A stretch of DNA of 64,000 nt from Phascolarctos cinereus (GCF_002099425.1 NW_018344185.1:3239001-3303000); one strand, 5' to 3'; positions 20,660-31,999 are shown, counted from the stretch's first letter. A program made the numbers and translations. The notes: generated by a model not told the origin, from the sequence alone.

Positions 20660-22107
20660 AGCATAGGCTACAAAACCAGTTTATTTTTCCTCTCAGTGAA
20701 TGTGAGGTCATATTACGATGATGTTAGTATTCTGCTTGGAATTAATAAAAAAAGTATCAGTAACCTTCTAACTAGCCCCTATCTTGGTCACTAAATTTGA
20801 GCTGCTCGCCTGTTGGAAGCCATAGAAAGCCCACTCTGCTCTAGTGCCGACAAGCGTTTCTGGAAGAAGTAGAAATCCTGGAGAACTGGTAATCGGGGCT
20901 AACTAGCTTTGTACCCTGAAATCCACATCGCGGGGAAGGATTGAAATCTATGGGAAGCTCCATCCTTTCTCCCAGCCAGGTCCTAGCAAAAGCCCTGAAT
21001 ACATCATGTCATTATGATTAATTATGGGTAATGAGGTTTTTATGAACCCAAGAAAGAGAAGCGTTTGTTTCTCTGGTATTCCAGTCAGTCTCCTATTTGT
21101 TTTAAAGTGCTCTACGGAGGAAAGCCAAAATGTAATAGGGAATGACTATTCTAGAAGCTCTTTTCTTCTGCCAAAGGCTTAGCTACAGTAAATTAATATG
21201 CAGCTCCCAGTTAGGAATTTTGTGTGCTGTTTGGAGGGTAAGATAAAGAAAAGGTTCACAGGTTCAAAATACCCGAGAAAAACCAGGCTCAGAGAGATGT
21301 CCTACAAGTGCCTGGTAAAGCAAGGTGGTGTTTGGATACAATCAGGCAAACATCCAAAGAAAGGGGGTGGGGGGGAGTGGTATTGGTAGGAAGGGGTGGG
21401 GTGAGGTGGGGTGGCTTGGAATACTTTTATCAAAAAAGCATTGGGTGTTTTCGTTATTCGTGACCTGCCAGAAGGTGGCGCAAATTCACTACTGATTCTG
21501 CCAACCCAGACCCAGCTTTCCTCTCTCTGCTACGCTGTTGAAGTACAATTCAAACAGAAAAGAAAAAATAAAATAAACAAACAGGGAGATTTAATCTTAA
21601 TCGTTTTTCTCTTAAATGACACCTCTCATAAATTATAGCATCTGTCTACTTATTTCCTTCCTGAAGCAGTTGATTAGGGGGCTAAGTAATGAGGGAGAAA
21701 ACACTACAAGGATTTGAAAAGCAGAATTTTGAATATCTTAATGCCAGAAAATGAATAGGATGAGGTTTCTAATGGCTTTAGACATCTACTGGGTTTAGCA
21801 AATGACCTCGGTTACACATTCTGACAAACAGTAAAGAACAGATGTAACCGGAAGACACTTTTTGCCATTTTAATAATTCCTTTTATTTGTGTCACCACTT
21901 TTTGTTTATGAGATATGAGGGAAGCATTTTTATTTTTAACTAGACACACACATACATATGTGTGTATATGTATAGTTATATGTACACATACTAAGTAGCC
22001 ATTTTTGTAATGAAAATTAGAGTTTTACATGCAAGGCTCTTCTAGGATTCAGGAAAATTACCAGGGGTGTTGGGAAGGGGGTGGAGGTGGGGAAAACAAC
22101 CTCCAGA

Positions 22108-22110
<3 letters not shown>
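20660..22110. other. Repeat-poor unique block, left part
   Basis: No interspersed repeat recognised over about 1.45 kb. Segments such as 21060-21210 (TACAGTAAATTAATATGCAG) have the mixed composition of conserved non-coding DNA, but conservation cannot be tested from one sequence. No exon with good splice sites was seen. Confidence 0.55.

Positions 22111-22111
<1 letters not shown>

Positions 22112-22153
<42 letters not shown>
22112..22153. repeat. (GT)n microsatellite
   Basis: About 21 GT units. Confidence 0.98.
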
Positions 22154-22155
<2 letters not shown>

Positions 22156-22400
22156 TGGTGTCATGTACTGGCATGGAAGCATTCATCAAATGTTTTCACT
22201 TGGTTGCTGACTTTTTCAAATTTGCAAAACCATTATTATAGCATGGGAAATTTGACTTGAAGGAAGAAACTTTTTGTAACATCAGTTGAAGCAAGGATCT
22301 GTGGTTTGCAGTTTCCTAAACCTTTAGAACTTCTAAGAGGACTTAGAAGCCAGAGGCAAGTGTTCCTGAAAGATAGCTGTTTATATAAAAACAAAATAAG

Positions 22401-22438
22401 CACACATACACAGACACACACACACACACACACACACA
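22401..22438. repeat. (CA)n microsatellite
   Basis: About 19 CA units with small interruptions. Confidence 0.97.
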
Positions 22439-22439
22439 T

Positions 22440-23318
22440 TTATATACTCAACAAATCGAAAATATGGGTTTGCGTTCGAAGCATCGTCAGACAATGGCTA
22501 TTGAGTTCTGGTTGTTTCTGATTTTTATTCAGAAATTTAGCAAGGTATTTTAAAATTTATAATCAGACAACAAATATTTCCTAACTAAAATTTATCCTTT
22601 AAAAATCAATTTGGTAAATGTTTGCTCAATGTGTCAGTGTATTACATTTTTACTTAGCTTCTCTATCATGTCTTGTAATTTGTTTTCCTTGACCTGTTTC
22701 TTTAAAAACAACAAAATAACTTGTAAATTTAACTTAAAATATATTTTTTATTGTGCATGATGGAAAAAATGACAACATTTATCACAGGATGGCAAAGAGT
22801 TGCCCATTTCCTACACCTAAAATTTTTCCTTGTACTTTTTTGGGGGCTTCTTGTAAAGCTGGGGATATTCAGCTTTTAAAATATCTGCTTGCATTTATTT
22901 TGGGAAAAGTAATGGTTATTTTGGAAGGAAACGACAGAGCTCTCAACAAGGACAGGTGGTTTTGTTCAACAACTTATTCTAAGAGTTATTTTCATGGACT
23001 GAATGGTAGGTTATACCTTTTCTAAGCCCAATCTGAGAAATCTTCCTCCCTTGAAGCATCACAATTGTTTTGTTTTCCTCTTAAAGAGCAGTGTTGGGTC
23101 AGTGACTCACAATGAAGCAAAATCTCATTTTAATGACATATTTTCCCCTTACAGGATCCTTAACAATTTGTTTTGGAAGGGGACATGGTATGTATGAAGA
23201 TTTAAAAAAAAAGTTTTATTTTAAATCAAATACATGTCAGGATGATCAGCTTTTCCTTTCAGTTAAACTACAGAGCAGATCTGCTTCTTCTATTTCAGTG
23301 CTTTTTTAGAAAGAAAAG
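22440..23318. other. Repeat-poor unique block, middle part
   Basis: About 0.9 kb of AT-rich unique sequence; nothing coding or repetitive recognised. Confidence 0.5.
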
Positions 23319-23520
23319 TTTCTTCTTTCCTTCCTTCCTTCCTTCCTTCCTTCCTTCCTTCCTTCCTTCCTTCCTTCCTTCTCCTCCTCCTCCTCCTCCT
23401 CCTCCTCCTTCTCCTCCTCCTCCTCCTCTTCCTTCTTCTTCTTCTTCTTCTTCTTCTTCTTCTTCTTCTTCTTCTTCTCCTTCTTCTTCTTCTTCTTTTC
23501 CTTCCTTCCTTCCTTCCTTC

Positions 23521-23586
<66 letters not shown>

Positions 23587-23590
23587 CTTC
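23319..23590. repeat. Polypyrimidine tract (TTCC)n-(TCC)n-(TTC)n-(CT)n
   Basis: 272 consecutive C/T bases on the plus strand made of five different short-repeat blocks. The Arg/Glu-rich and Ser-rich frames across it are artefacts. Confidence 0.99.
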
Positions 23591-26150
23591 AGCACAAACA
23601 CTCGTATTTTCCTGGAAATGATATTTAAGCCCTTACCATTTTAAATATCTTGACAACTTGGAGTTTGAGGAAGATATCTGCTCTTATTTCTTTTGGGTGA
23701 GGTTGTTAACTAGGATTGGTTGAGATTGGCTTGTTTAGCAGATGGAGAGCAAGTTTTAAACCAAATTGTATTAATTTCCTCTTGGAAGATCTTCTCGGCA
23801 AAGTATTTTTAAATCAATCAGTTTTATGACTGTGAGACAACACATGCCAAATGTAATGCCTAGTGCAGACACAGGGCTTGATCCTCACTGTGTTACCTCA
23901 TTTGAAATTAAGAAAAGGAATATAGTTTTCCTTCCTGTCTCGGTGTAAAAAGGGTTTGACTTCGAATCTGTTTTTTTTGTTTTATAAATACCAACTAATG
24001 TGCCTGGAGTCCAAGCGGCAGCCTGGTCTGGCCAATGACAATTACATCTTTGGAGACTATGGACATGGATGTGTGAAAGACAGGAGAGATATCCTTTTTA
24101 ACCTCACTGTAATCTGACAGGTTTAATCATTGCCATTTAAGGTGCTGAGGCCAATTCTACACTTTCTTTAAGCTTAATTTCAGAATCTTTGCAGTTTAAA
24201 CTAAGGGCTTTCTTTCTTATTTTGATAGAATCTCCTTGTCCCCTGCCCTTCTCCATTCCTTCCCTGTTCCCAGTGTCCTCCTGGTTTTTTTTTTTTTACC
24301 CCTTCGTAGACAGTGAGGGAGAAAGGAAATGAAAACAAACTACATTTTGTACTTTTCACAACAGTCTCTGGAAATCGGTTCCAGCCACTTTAGCAGAAAT
24401 CGCAGAAACGGGAAGAGAAAGCCCCAAAAAGGAGGCCATTATTTATAGCCAGGGAGTTATAGTCTGGCACCATATGGTAGGATTTATCAGATTCTTGCCT
24501 TTATTTTTTTTCTCTTTCCACATCGGGCAAACAGTGGCTTCACATACAATACACAGCTTCAGACTCATGCCTTTTCTGGGAACTCCTTTTATCTGGACGC
24601 CCTCCCCCTTTCCCCCCACCACTGCTTCTATTTTCTCTACAGATGAAGTTGATCAAAGAAGCTGTTGTTGCTTTCTAATCAATTTAAACAAAAATAATTA
24701 ATGCCTATTGGGGAGAGAAGGCACTTTTGCTCTTCATATTTAGAGGCAAAACATTTAGCTCTCTTCCTTGCTTTGGAAGCTTTGAGGTCAGAGGGTGACA
24801 TTGACCAGGTGGAAGGTGGTGTAGGGTTAAGAAGCATCAGATCTATAAGAAGAGTCTGACTTCCTCTTCATTTTGTCTCCCTTTGTGTTACATACTAGGG
24901 CAAGCAAGGTCTGCCAATCACTATCATTTCTCTTTCTTGTTCTATAAAGACAGGGTCGTCACAGCAACAGGGACATGACAGGCTGGTATCTATCTCGAAC
25001 TCCAGGGGGGCCCTAATAGGATTGAACCAAAAGATCAAGTGAATGGTTTCCTATTTTAGGCCTGTAATAACTCTGAACTGCTTGCATATACATGGACCTT
25101 ACAGTATTATGAGGCGACTTTTAATCCGAGAAAAGATCTGTCTGTTTCCTAGAGGGCTCGACTTTAGAAAACCCTACCAGGGTCTCCCTCCCCCTACTTT
25201 CCTGCCCTGCCTTGAAAAAAACAAAACAAAACAAAACAAAACTCTCCCACCTCCCTCCTCCACTTACCCCCAGTGAAATTGAAGGTGTCATTTCCTTTCA
25301 TTAATTCATTTTACCAGATCAAAGTAAATACTCTGTTTACAGGGAACAAAGACACCCTTTTTGGTATTCTATGGAAGTCTCTAGCAGTCAGAAGTTGGCT
25401 CATCTCTGAAATAAACTGGTCTTAGATATAACTGAGCCTGGACTGTCTCCCCTCCCCAAAATAAACATGGAGTTTTCCCTCATGGAGCCCATGAATGCCT
25501 GAAACATAGCGAGAGGGGATGTGGGAACTAGGAAGGTGTATGTGACGAGGATATGGACAGGGCTAGGAAAAAAAAAAACCAAAACTGGAGGGGGGGTGGG
25601 GGTTGCTGCTCATGTTCACCACCAAGTCCAGGGGAAACCAGGCATCAAACAAGACTGTCTTTAAAAAAAAATGAGAATGACTGAGAAATCTGAATGCAAA
25701 CAAGAATGGAATAATCACTGTCGCCAACATCTGTCACCACAGCTGTTGAATTCCCTCTTTTCTTTCTGGTTGGTGAGGGAACCTTTCAGGCTCACATGGT
25801 CCCAAAATGTACTCAGCACTTGCCTTTACAAATAGAAAGATCTGGGCCTCTGTATGCTAAACCTGTTAGGAAAAAGAAATCGGCATAGAATTCCTATTGC
25901 TACCTTTTGGGTGGAAAAAGCTAGTCAAGACTTAACTGCCTGATGAGTACATTCAGAACAGGTAGTGTTACTATTCAGCAATGACAGAACAGGATTGAAA
26001 AGAAGCTTGCTTACTTTGCACTCAGAGAAGATTCCCTTTCCCTTATCCAACTGGCGCCCTACGGCTGGTGCCTATTAAAAAAGAGGTGAAGTTTTAGGGG
26101 TTTGTTGTTGTTTTTATTTTTTAATTACTACACATTCACGAGATACAGTG
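23591..26150. other. Repeat-poor unique block, right part
   Basis: About 2.5 kb with no SINE or LINE seen; only an (AAAAC)n run at 25214-25242. This is the longest stretch in the window free of interspersed repeats and the best candidate for retained regulatory function. No exon recognised. Confidence 0.55.
24422..24478. promoter_or_regulatory. Cluster of MEF2/SRF-like motifs (possible)
   Basis: TTATTTATAG at 24439-24448 fits the MEF2 consensus YTAWWWWTAR. CCCAAAAAGG just upstream and CCATATGG just downstream resemble CArG-type boxes. The motifs are short and could be chance; their position in the repeat-poor block is the only support. Confidence 0.25.
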
Positions 26151-26159
26151 TGGAGTCAT

Positions 26160-26580
26160 TATGTGAAAGCCAGTCTTGGAGTGCTGGGTCCAAGTCTCAT
26201 TTCTGCAGCATACTGGCTATGTGAGCCTGGGCAAGTTTTTTAACCTCTCAATGTCCCAGACAACTAAGACAGGGGCTCTTAACCTTTTTTGTTCCATAGA
26301 CCCCTCTGGAAGTCTAGTGAAGCTGATGGACCCCTGCTCAGAAAAAGTGAATAAAATTAAATACATAGTATTATAAAAGAAACCAATCACATTGAAATCA
26401 AGATATACTTATTTTTCCTATTTAAGTTCGCAGACCCCTTGAAACCTATACAATGCATTTTGGAGGCCTCTGTGGACCCCAGGTTCAGAATCCCTGCTCT
26501 AAGACTAAGTTGCAGAGTGGTTCTACTGTTGTTTTAGTCTATTGTCGGAAGAACTTTCCTCACTGAGAGTTAATGAAATA
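26160..26580 (+). mobile_element. CORE-SINE split by a hAT element
   Basis: Left part 26160-26269 (ACTGGCTATGTGAGCCTGGGCAAG, CAATGTCCCAGACAAC) and right part 26497-26580 (CTCTAAGACTAAGTTGCAGAG, GAACTTTCCTCACTGAGAG) are contiguous in the SINE family. Confidence 0.85.
26270..26496 (+). mobile_element. Non-autonomous hAT-Charlie-type element with target duplication
   Basis: Begins CAGGGGCTCTTAACCTTTTTTG and ends GGACCCCAGGTTCAGAATCCCTG, terminal inverted repeats readable over about 20 bases. Flanking octamers AACTAAGA (26262-26269) and CTCTAAGA (26497-26504) share six bases in line with an 8-bp hAT duplication. Related to 17854-18382 and 19548-19769. Confidence 0.88.
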
Positions 26581-26629
26581 TTAATGTCCAGCATCTCTTC
26601 TCCTCTCTTACCTCCCAAATAAATTCATT

Positions 26630-26735
26630 CACAGGATTTTGGAGTTGAAAGATCATATACTCCAACCTCATCTGTGACCCAGAAGGGGGTGACTTGCTTA
26701 AGTCGACATAGGTAGTAAGTAGCAGAGTACTTTTC
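26630..26735 (-). mobile_element. CORE-SINE fragment
   Basis: CACAGGATTTTGGAGTTGAAAGATCATATACTCCAACC and TGACTTGCTTAAGTCGACATAGG read as antisense SINE. Confidence 0.75.
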
Positions 26736-26739
26736 TTAT

Positions 26740-27200
26740 TTCTTCACACAGCTTTGACTTAGTCAAAGGATATTTACTGAGAGCCCACTCTACAAGGCAG
26801 GGTGATAGAATCAGAGACAGAAACTCCACCAAGAAATACACAATCCAGCAGGGACTGAAAAACAAAAGCAAATAATTATGCTCGGAGGAACTCTGTGATA
26901 AGTGGCATAGAGGATATCTAAATTTATTCAATGGAGAAAAAGTTCATTCCTGTCTAGGGAAATCAGGGAAGACTTCATGCAGGAGGTGGATTTTGATCTT
27001 GACCTAGAAGCATAGTTAATATTTTCTTGAGCTGGAAGTTGGGAGAGGAAGGATAAAGAAGGTGGATAAGGTAGAGGAATTGGTATGAACAAAAGGTAGA
27101 GAATAAAAGGACACTTTGAAGATCAACAAGCAGTAGTTTGGCTGGAACATTGGGTATGTGAAAGAAAGGGGTTAGGAACTGGATATATGGTTTCATGGCT
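26740..27200 (-). mobile_element. L2 fragment, 3' UTR
   Basis: Antisense L2 blocks on the plus strand: ATATTTACTGAGAGCCCACTC, CAGGGAAGACTTCATGCAGGAGG, GAACAAAAGGTAGAGAATAAAAGG, TAGTTTGGCTGGAACATTGG. Confidence 0.85.
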
Positions 27201-27204
27201 ATGG

Positions 27205-27590
27205 GAAATTCACAGCATCTTAAAGTCTTAGAGAATTGCCTAGAGAGGTGATATCAACTCAAAAAGAAATGGGGTGGTAAATTACAGAAGGATCCCCTCG
27301 GCTGTATATTGACTTAGTTTTAAAATGTAGTATTATCTATGTTTTCTTGCCTTTTTATTTATTTTGTTAAATGTTTCCCAGTTACATTTTAAACTAGCTT
27401 AGGCCACACTCAGGAGTGTTGTGGTCCACCTGCTGACCCTTGGCCACGTGTTTGACATCTCTGATACAGCACTGGAAGTGGAGGAGGGTAGAGGTTAAGT
27501 GATTTGCCCAGTGTCATACTGCTTCTATGTGTTGGAGGTAGGCCTTGAACCCAGGTCTTCTTGGCTGGCTATCTGCCATGTTTCATTGCC
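27205..27590 (-). mobile_element. CORE-SINE split by a DNA transposon
   Basis: Tail piece CATCTTAAAGTCTTAGAGAATTGCCTAGAG and head piece GGTTAAGTGATTTGCCCAGTGTCATAC, CTTGAACCCAGGTCTTC lie on either side of the element at 27243-27463. Confidence 0.8.
27243..27463 (+). mobile_element. Non-autonomous hAT element (second family)
   Basis: Starts GAGAGGTGATATCAACTC and ends GTGTTTGACATCTCTG, imperfect inverted termini of the CAGAGGTGTCAAAC type. The body has TATATTGACTTAG and TTTGTTAAATGTTTCCCAGTTACATTTTAA. The flanking octamers no longer match clearly. Confidence 0.75.
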
Positions 27591-27704
27591 TCTCTGTATG
27601 AAAGGAATTAGTATGAAATAAGGCTAGAAAAATAGGCTTGGGTCAGAGGGCAGAGGACTTTGAATTTGAGGTCTAAATAGGACTTCTATTCCTTAGGTGA
27701 TTGG

Positions 27705-27720
27705 AAGACATTGCAGGTTT
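27705..27720 (+). repeat. Target-site duplication of L1 insertion, left copy
   Basis: AAGACATTGCAGGTTT; right copy at 28186-28201 differs at two of 16 positions. Confidence 0.85.
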
Positions 27721-28185
27721 TTAAATTTTTTATTAATTTATTTTGATTTATCAACAATCACTTCCATAAGCTTTCGAGTTTAAAATTTTTCTCCTACTCC
27801 TTCCCTAAGATGGTGCACAATCTGATATAGGCTATACATATACATTCCTACTAAACATATTTTCACATTAGTGATGTTGTAAGGAAGAATTAGAACCAAT
27901 AGGAGGAACCACAAGAAAGAGAAAACAATACAGAAAAAAAAATCTGCTTTCAAACTCCGTAGTTCTTCTTTGGATGTGGATAGCATTTTCCATCATGAGA
28001 CCTTTGGAATGTCTTAAATCCTTGCATTGCTGAGAAGGGCTAAGTCTATCAACATTAGTCATCACACAATGTGGCTATTACTGTGTACAACATTCTCCTG
28101 GTTCTACTCATTTCACTCAGCATCAGTCCATGCAAGTCTTTCTAGATTTTTCTGAAGTCTGCCTGCTTATCATTTCTTATAGTAT
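27721..28185 (-). mobile_element. L1 3' fragment
   Basis: Antisense L1 3' UTR and ORF2 end: ATCAACAATCACTTCCATAAGC, CCATCATGAGACCTTTGGAATG, TCATTTCACTCAGCATCAG. 5'-truncated, with a 16-bp duplication, so the insertion event is well defined. Confidence 0.88.
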
Positions 28186-28201
28186 AAGACATTGAAAGTT
28201 T
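28186..28201 (+). repeat. Target-site duplication of L1 insertion, right copy
   Basis: AAGACATTGAAAGTTT, 14 of 16 bases identical to 27705-27720. Confidence 0.85.
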
Positions 28202-28494
28202 TGAGCAGGATAGTGACACCATCAAAGAAATTCTTTTAGGGATATGGATGTACCTGGATTGGGCAAGTAAGGGGAGGTAGGGAGATGAACCAATAGGCAA
28301 CTGCATCTTTTTTTTGGTATGAGGTAATAAGGACCAGAATTAGGGCAGTTGTAGGGGCAATGCAAAGAAAGAAGATGGGTGTGAGGGAGGAGATTGTGAA
28401 TAAAAAATTTACCAAACATTATGACTGACTTTATATAGGCAATGGTAGAGAGAAAGAATAAAATGCAACTGAAGTGTTTGTTTTAAATATATGT

Positions 28495-28642
28495 ATTATA
28501 TTTATGTGTCTCTGTCTTATCTTCTCAAATAGATTTTAAGTTCTGGAGGTCAGAGACTATAATATATACTTTTTTTTTTAATCTCCTAGCATCAAGGACA
28601 GTGCTCTGCACATAGCAGTCACTTAATGTTTGTTGAATGTCG
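28495..28642 (+). mobile_element. L2 3' terminus
   Basis: GATTTTAAGTTCTGGAGGTCAGAGACTAT, GCACATAGCAGTCACTTAATGTTTGTTGAATG: sense L2 end. Confidence 0.85.
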
Positions 28643-28649
28643 CTGAACA

Positions 28650-30285
28650 ATAGTGATGGAGCATAGAGTTTTTTGAGATTGGGAGGGCAGTAAGAGATGC
28701 AATATGAGGCACTGTGCTATAGGAGGTCTGAGTAGCCAAGAACAGTATGAGGCCTCTGGGCCTCTGGGGAGAGAGAACCAAAGAAGGAAGATAGGAGCAG
28801 AAAGGGGAGTTGGAAAATCATCAGAAATAAATTTCATTTCATTTGGGTTTGTTAAAGGGCAGCCCTATTTGTGGCTATCCTTCTAAGTAGCATAGGCCCA
28901 CTTTTGGGAACTAGGAATTTCCACCCAGGACATCTGAGAAGGAAACACATTCCAGAAGTTCCTCTGAAAGGTTAATCAGAAACGGAACTTCTTTTGGTGG
29001 TCTTCTTTGGGCTCTGGACAGACATACAAACCACCTACAACACCACGGCTGGGGTGGTGGAATTTTGGGAGAGCTATAGGACATCTGTGAACTCTATGCT
29101 TTAGGCATTTAATTCTAACTTCTACTACCATTTAGCCCTGCCTAGCTTACTCTATAAGGCTGGAGGGTGGGAATGGGGAGCATATATGTGAATAATCTTC
29201 AGTACCCCTGAGACACTGAGGGTCAAAGGAGTTATTTAGGGATTCCAAAACATCCTCAGTCTACCTTGCAGGTTAAAAATTTAAAAAAAAGCCAACAAAT
29301 AAACAAATGTCACTTAAAAAGTACGAGCTCTGTAAGCCCCAGAAAGCGCTATATACCAGGCCCAAATCTCCTTTTAGGGATTAAAAGATTTGCCTTTCCT
29401 GGGCTGAGAAGGCTATCTGATGTTCCATGTAAGAAGGACCCCCTGCCAACTGACACTGTGTGGAAATGGTGACCCAGGTTTCAGTGCTTTGAGGATCAAG
29501 TGCCTAGTGAATTTTATTGGGAAGAGGGAAATGGAAGAGAAGGAGGAATGAAACTCCATCTCCTCAAATCCCCTTGAAAGGGTGTATTAAGAATTCATGT
29601 AGGGTAAGGAGAAATCTCCCTAGATGAGCCGGCTGTGGTCGTTAGAGAGCTTATTGTAAAATTATATTTTTCCCTGAGAAGGCTGACGGAGTCAACTGTT
29701 GCTTATCCAAGATCCTGGGGGGAAGGGACCAGCAGAAGAGGGAGATTGTAAAGGGCTGCTGAGTGGAATCCAGATAATCCCCAAACCTCATTTCCCTCAT
29801 TAGTTACAAATTCCTCCCCCACCTTAATTTTTTTTTTTTAACCAGGGCTTCTCTAAAGAAGCTACAGGGACAGCTTTGAGTTTAAGCTCCTTTTATCTTC
29901 CTGGTCCAAAAGGGTATGGTAATGAGCAGTGAAATCAGGAAAAAAACAAAAAGCCAAAAGGCTGATATAATCCACAAATTGGATCATCAGCCCTTGAGTA
30001 ATCAAGAACTGCTAGCCCTAAAACTTGGCTTCTCTCTTTGATGTCATTACACCCAGAAGGTGCATACATTGGCCTCTTGTGATAGATCTCTTTAGAATGG
30101 AAGGTCCTTTCCATCCAACCAAGTAAAAGCTCCTGATGAATCCCTCAAATCCACTAGTCTAATGTACCCCCAGGGTAACTGTTTTATTGACATATAAGCA
30201 GTTGGGTTGGAACTTGGGATCAGAGGATTGGGAGTTGGAAGAAACCTGGAAGATTTTTATTTTATTTTTTTAGATTTTTTTCAAG
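28650..30285. other. Unique sequence, no gene recognised
   Basis: About 1.6 kb without an identifiable interspersed repeat. Short open frames (28704-28886, 29266-29472) lack known motifs and splice context. Confidence 0.5.
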
Positions 30286-30289
30286 ATCA

Positions 30290-30435
30290 GTATTAAAGCT
30301 GGAAAGGACCTTAGAATTCATTTAGTCCTAATGCAAACAAGAAAATTGAGACCCTATTATGATGTGACATGACTCACATGTCTATGTCGTAGAGGCAGTG
30401 GCATAGTCATAATTTGAATTCCTATCTTTTAGCTA
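30290..30435 (-). mobile_element. CORE-SINE (MIR-like)
   Basis: AAGCTGGAAAGGACCTTAGAATTCATTTAGTCC and ATTTGAATTCCTATC in antisense order. Confidence 0.75.
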
Positions 30436-30479
30436 AAAACTTGCAGGTTCTGGCTTTGTAAAGAGGAAACTTTGTATAG

Positions 30480-30690
30480 AATCAGAGGCCATATGATTTA
30501 GTGCTAAAATGACCACTTACCAGTTTTCTAGTACAGCTACTTCGTGTTACATGTAAGGAACTGAGTCTCAGAGAGGTAAAGAGATTTTTCCAAAGGCTAC
30601 ACTGGTAGCAATAGCACTTGATTTGAAACCTGGAGTCCTCCAATTCCAAGTCTTATGCTCTCCTCCTATGGCTTCCTCACTTTTATCAAT
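30480..30690 (-). mobile_element. CORE-SINE (MIR-like), second copy
   Basis: AAGGAACTGAGTCTCAGAGAGG, TTGATTTGAAACCTGGAGTCC and CTTATGCTCTCC read antisense. Only about 45 bases from the previous copy and in the same orientation. Confidence 0.75.
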
Positions 30691-30844
30691 TGACTACTTT
30701 TTTCAGGCCCCTGCCGTTCAGTCACAGTTGTGAAGACATAACTTGTATCTTCCTGTGGAAGGGTTGTATTCAGATAGCAAATGCTGGACTGAGGAATTTG
30801 CATTCTATTCTGAAAGCTAGTGGTAGCTAGATCCCACCCCATTA

Positions 30845-31355
30845 ACTACCTATATAGGATCATAAAACTTTAAAGTTGAAAAGCATCTTGGAGGTCATTT
30901 AATCCAACATATCACCCAATTCAGCAGTTTTCTTTGCAACATCCCTGAGAGCTGGTAATCCAACCTCTCTTCAAATACTTCTAGTAGCAGGAAACTTATC
31001 ACTTCTCAAGAGACTCCATTTCATCTTCAGACAGCTCTAAGTTTTAGAATATTCTTCCTTATATTGATCCAAAATCTACCTTCCTAAAACTTCCATCTAC
31101 TGGTCATACTTTTGACCTGAAGAGATAAAAGAATAAGGTTAATTTCTTTTCTACCTGATAGCTCAGAAATTTGAGGATGGTTATCAAAATTCATCTTTTT
31201 TTCTTGGCTAAGAAATGCTCCTAGCCACTGCTTATATAACATAATTTCTAGATCTTGTATTAAGCTAGTTGCCATCCTCTATAAATACTTCAGTTTGTCA
31301 ATGTCCCTCTTAAAACATGGTGCCAAGGTTGGAATTCAGCACTTCAGATTCAGAA
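30845..31355 (-). mobile_element. L3/CR1 LINE, 3' end
   Basis: Plus strand follows antisense CR1/L3: GTTGAAAAGCATCTTGGAGGTC, TCCAACCTCTCTTCAAATACTTC, TATATTGATCCAAAATCTACC, GTCAATGTCCCTCTTAAAACATGG, GGAATTCAGCAC. The order matches the 3' end of the RT-LINE as known from chicken CR1. Confidence 0.85.
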
Positions 31356-31544
31356 TGGTCAGTTAAAAGTCCAATGGACCTGTATTTCTAATGAGAACCT
31401 TAAGGAAATACCTAATTGAGAGGTGATTGCAGGGTTGGCCCTTAGAGGGTAACGTACATGCTTGTAAGGTGTGATGAGAAGTGTATGGTGTTGGAATGTT
31501 TGTAGATAATATTTTGTATCTCTTCATTATGTGTAATAAAAATG

Positions 31545-31665
31545 CAGCTAGCATTTATATAGAGCTTTTATACAATTTGCAAAGTGCTTTACATATGTTA
31601 CCTCATTTGATCATAACAACAACCTTGGGTGGTAGATACTATTATTATCCTCATTTGTGACCTTT
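31545..31665 (-). mobile_element. MIR fragment
   Basis: CAGCTAGCATTTATATAGAGC, CAAAGTGCTTTACATATGTTACCTC, TAGATACTATTATTATCCTC, antisense MIR. Confidence 0.88.
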
Positions 31666-31669
31666 TTAG

Positions 31670-31998
31670 TAAAAGACTAAGGTAGCAAAATTTGTTTTCA
31701 GTGCCCCTTCATTTTCTGTCTTCCATCTTCAGTATCTTCATTTTGCCTAGAGCACCCTTGCCCAATTAAAATGGTGTCACTATAGTTTTTGCTCTTTCCA
31801 AGTAGGTCACACCTCATTTTCTGGCTCTTGCTTCCTGCCATTAAAACTTAGTTGTTCTTTTTGCCCTATTTTCTCATAGACTTCTGTACTCAGGGGGGTA
31901 AGCTAATCTAAAAATGAACTTAATCCGAGGCCATAGGCAAGCAATTTCGATTTCAGGTGTCTTTATATGTAAAAACAAGGCTAAGATCACTTAAGAAA
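31670..31998. other. Unclassified sequence
   Basis: About 330 bases with no feature recognised. Confidence 0.5.
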
Positions 31999-31999
31999 T

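Larger units (their letters stand above)
27600..28440 (-). mobile_element. L2 fragment interrupted by L1
   Basis: Left part ends with GGAAGACATTGCAGG; right part resumes with AGTTTTGAGCAGGATAGTGACACC and continues through AATAGGCAACTGCATC and GGGCAGTTGTAGGGGC. Together they read as one antisense L2 3' UTR. Confidence 0.82.

Noticed and set aside
23242-23628. Ser/Pro-rich frame and Arg-rich reverse frame
   Set aside because: Translated polypyrimidine microsatellite.
24940-25030. Alu-like phrase (AGGCTGGTATCTATCTCGAACTCC)
   Set aside because: Only about 20 bases resemble antisense Alu and the rest does not align; marsupials lack Alu.
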